From Hellea sp965224755 (GTDB taxonomy: Bacteria > Pseudomonadota > Alphaproteobacteria > Caulobacterales > Maricaulaceae), in contig OZ245061.1 of NCBI GenBank assembly GCA_965224755.1, positions 1,798,001 to 1,862,000 on the forward strand: a stretch of 64,000 nt of DNA, written 5' to 3'. The notes under the pieces were generated by a model. It was not told the DNA's origin, made no database searches, and saw nothing but the letters and a program-made list of their open reading frames with translations. The translations under genes were made by a program, and so were the position numbers. Positions 63,086 to 64,000 of the stretch are shown piece after piece. The stretch's first letter is position 1. The number at the start of each line of letters is the position of its first letter.

Positions 63086-63712
63086 TCAGTCTCCCGTCAG
63101 GGAAAAATGCATGAAATCTTTCTGGCGACCTTTCAGCTCCCCGCCCCATTTTAGGCCGACCTCGCGCATATAATGATAGAGCGGCGTCTGCGGCGTGATT
63201 GCGGCGGGCGCGCCAGGCTGCCACTCTCCGCCGCGCCGAAGGCGGCAGGCCGAGGAAAATTCAATGCAGCGATCATATAAACCGTTACTCTCGGGGTTCA
63301 CATCTATCGCTAGCCCGAAAGAATGATTGCTATATTGCGTGCGAAGACCGCGCGCATCCAGCGGCCCCTTGGTTCGGCCCACACGATAGCCGATGATTTT
63401 ATCAAACTGGAAACCACCCTCTACGGCGCGGTTTAAAGCGCCCTCCACATCTTTGGCAATAGCCTTGCAGATAAGCGTAGGCGGAGCGCCCGGCACAGAA
63501 ATTGAGGCCTGATCTTCGCGGCAAATCGAGCACGGCAAGCTCGAATGGCGCTGCTCGGGAGTCAGTTGCACGCGCGGCATAACAACCTCGCGGTAATTCT
63601 CGGCGCGGCCAAGCTCAGAGTTCCACGCCCAATCGGTGAAAGTACAAAGCTCGGAGGCTTGGGCCGCGGGAGCCAAGTTAATCAAAATTGCCGTGAGAAA
63701 AAGACTGCGCAT
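63086..63712 (-). CDS. M15-family D-Ala-D-Ala peptidase-like protein
   Basis: A 208-residue exported protein (signal peptide 1-19, ending AQASEL). The zinc ligands are His130 and Asp137 in SNHSFGLAIDVN and His202 in DFMHFSL, the M15 pattern. It probably cuts peptidoglycan peptides in the periplasm. Extensin-like C-terminal proteins look similar; the His/Asp/His set favours M15. Four Cys in CSICR and CRLRR segments may form disulfides. Confidence 0.82.
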   Translation of the reverse strand: MRSLFLTAILINLAPAAQASELCTFTDWAWNSELGRAENYREVVMPRVQLTPEQRHSSLPCSICREDQASISVPGAPPTLICKAIAKDVEGALNRAVEGGFQFDKIIGYRVGRTKGPLDARGLRTQYSNHSFGLAIDVNPESNGLYDRCIEFSSACRLRRGGEWQPGAPAAITPQTPLYHYMREVGLKWGGELKGRQKDFMHFSLTGD

Positions 63713-63760
63713 AAAACAAGCTTAAGACCCGCAATATGGCAGGTCAAAGGCGGGATAAGG

Positions 63761-64000
63761 TTAAACGTGGCCGGAAAGCCGAATTTGATAATCACTCTCG
63801 CTGAAATCATAGGGATACATGCGGGCGGGGTCACAGAGGGAAGGTTCGGTCAGGCTGCCAAACAGATCATCCCAATGGGGGTTATGCTCTACAATGCGTT
63901 TTACTTTCCAAATGCGGTTCCACTTTTTTATTTGCCGTTCACGGATAAAGGCTGAATCGCGCGTCTCATGGATTTCATACCAGACGAGCCGATTAATTTG
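63761..64000 (-). CDS. GIY-YIG nuclease-domain protein, C-terminal part
   Basis: The 3' end of a gene whose start lies beyond the window. About 79 residues remain, beginning QINRLVWYEIHETRDSAFIR and continuing EHNPHWDDLF; this matches the small UPF0213/GIY-YIG endonuclease family (RLVWYE, KKWNR). The stop TAA is at 63763-63761. Such proteins are often found in several copies and act in DNA repair or mobile-element traffic; the role here is unknown. Confidence 0.85.
   Translation of the reverse strand, partial: QINRLVWYEIHETRDSAFIRERQIKKWNRIWKVKRIVEHNPHWDDLFGSLTEPSLCDPARMYPYDFSESDYQIRLSGHV

Overview
The window is a 64 kb piece of an alphaproteobacterial chromosome, most likely a marine prosthecate member of the Caulobacterales/Maricaulales (Hyphomonadaceae or Robiginitomaculaceae type). 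This is inferred from the adjacent divK and pleD cell-cycle genes, the alphaproteobacterial order pgeF-prs-rplY-pth-ychF, the moxR-DUF58-DUF4159 block next to a DUF1285-NUDIX-cca block, a DinB with an N-terminal zinc ribbon, and moderate GC content by eye. There are no rRNA or tRNA genes, no phage and no intact transposase. Most of the window is housekeeping DNA, densely packed with many 4-base start/stop overlaps.

Layout. 1-4.9 kb: midA (partial), pgeF, prs, rplY, pth, ychF. 5-8.6 kb: a secreted hypothetical protein and two paralogous secreted P-domain/DUF11 proteins. 8.6-12.8 kb (minus): DUF1285, a toxin-antitoxin pair, CoA-pyrophosphatase NUDIX, cca, GST and apt. 12.8-15.0 kb (minus): two tandem GluR0-like ligand-gated ion channels. 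15.2-22 kb: moxR, DUF58, DUF4159 and a large membrane protein. 22-26.4 kb: hypothetical, lipoprotein and secreted genes plus queC-queE. 26.5-31.8 kb: recQ, an ABC exporter, pcm, surE. 32-38.9 kb: serS with a large internal insertion, DUF481, sixA-like, a candidate structured RNA, gltX, nadE. 39-41.5 kb: an O-antigen-polymerase-like gene with a GH5 glycosidase. 41.6-46.1 kb: serine hydrolase, two oxidoreductases, HU, a membrane protein. 46.1-49.1 kb: class II DAHP synthase (aroG) with a duplicated 3' fragment flanking a DadA-like gene. 49.3-57.4 kb: plsY, dprA, topA, rnr, NUDIX, rpmG. 57.4-59.2 kb: pleD and divK. 59.4-64 kb: a MITE-like inverted-repeat element, dinB, a thioredoxin-like lipoprotein, a trypsin-like protein, MAPEG, a cold-shock gene, an M15 peptidase and a partial GIY-YIG gene.

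The most unusual signals are the following. (1) The two adjacent ionotropic-glutamate-receptor-like channels carry a GGF rather than GYG filter. (2) Two gene cassettes, the channel pair and the dadA-like gene, are each bracketed by a direct repeat made from one end of a neighbouring housekeeping gene. (3) serS contains an AT-rich in-frame insertion of about 75 codons. (4) A 213 bp element with 33 bp terminal inverted repeats abuts the dinB start. (5) A strongly structured intergenic segment at 35.17-35.31 kb may be a small RNA. (6) Several families of palindromic intergenic repeats are present, one with three clear copies. All functional calls come from reading motifs by eye; no database search was possible.
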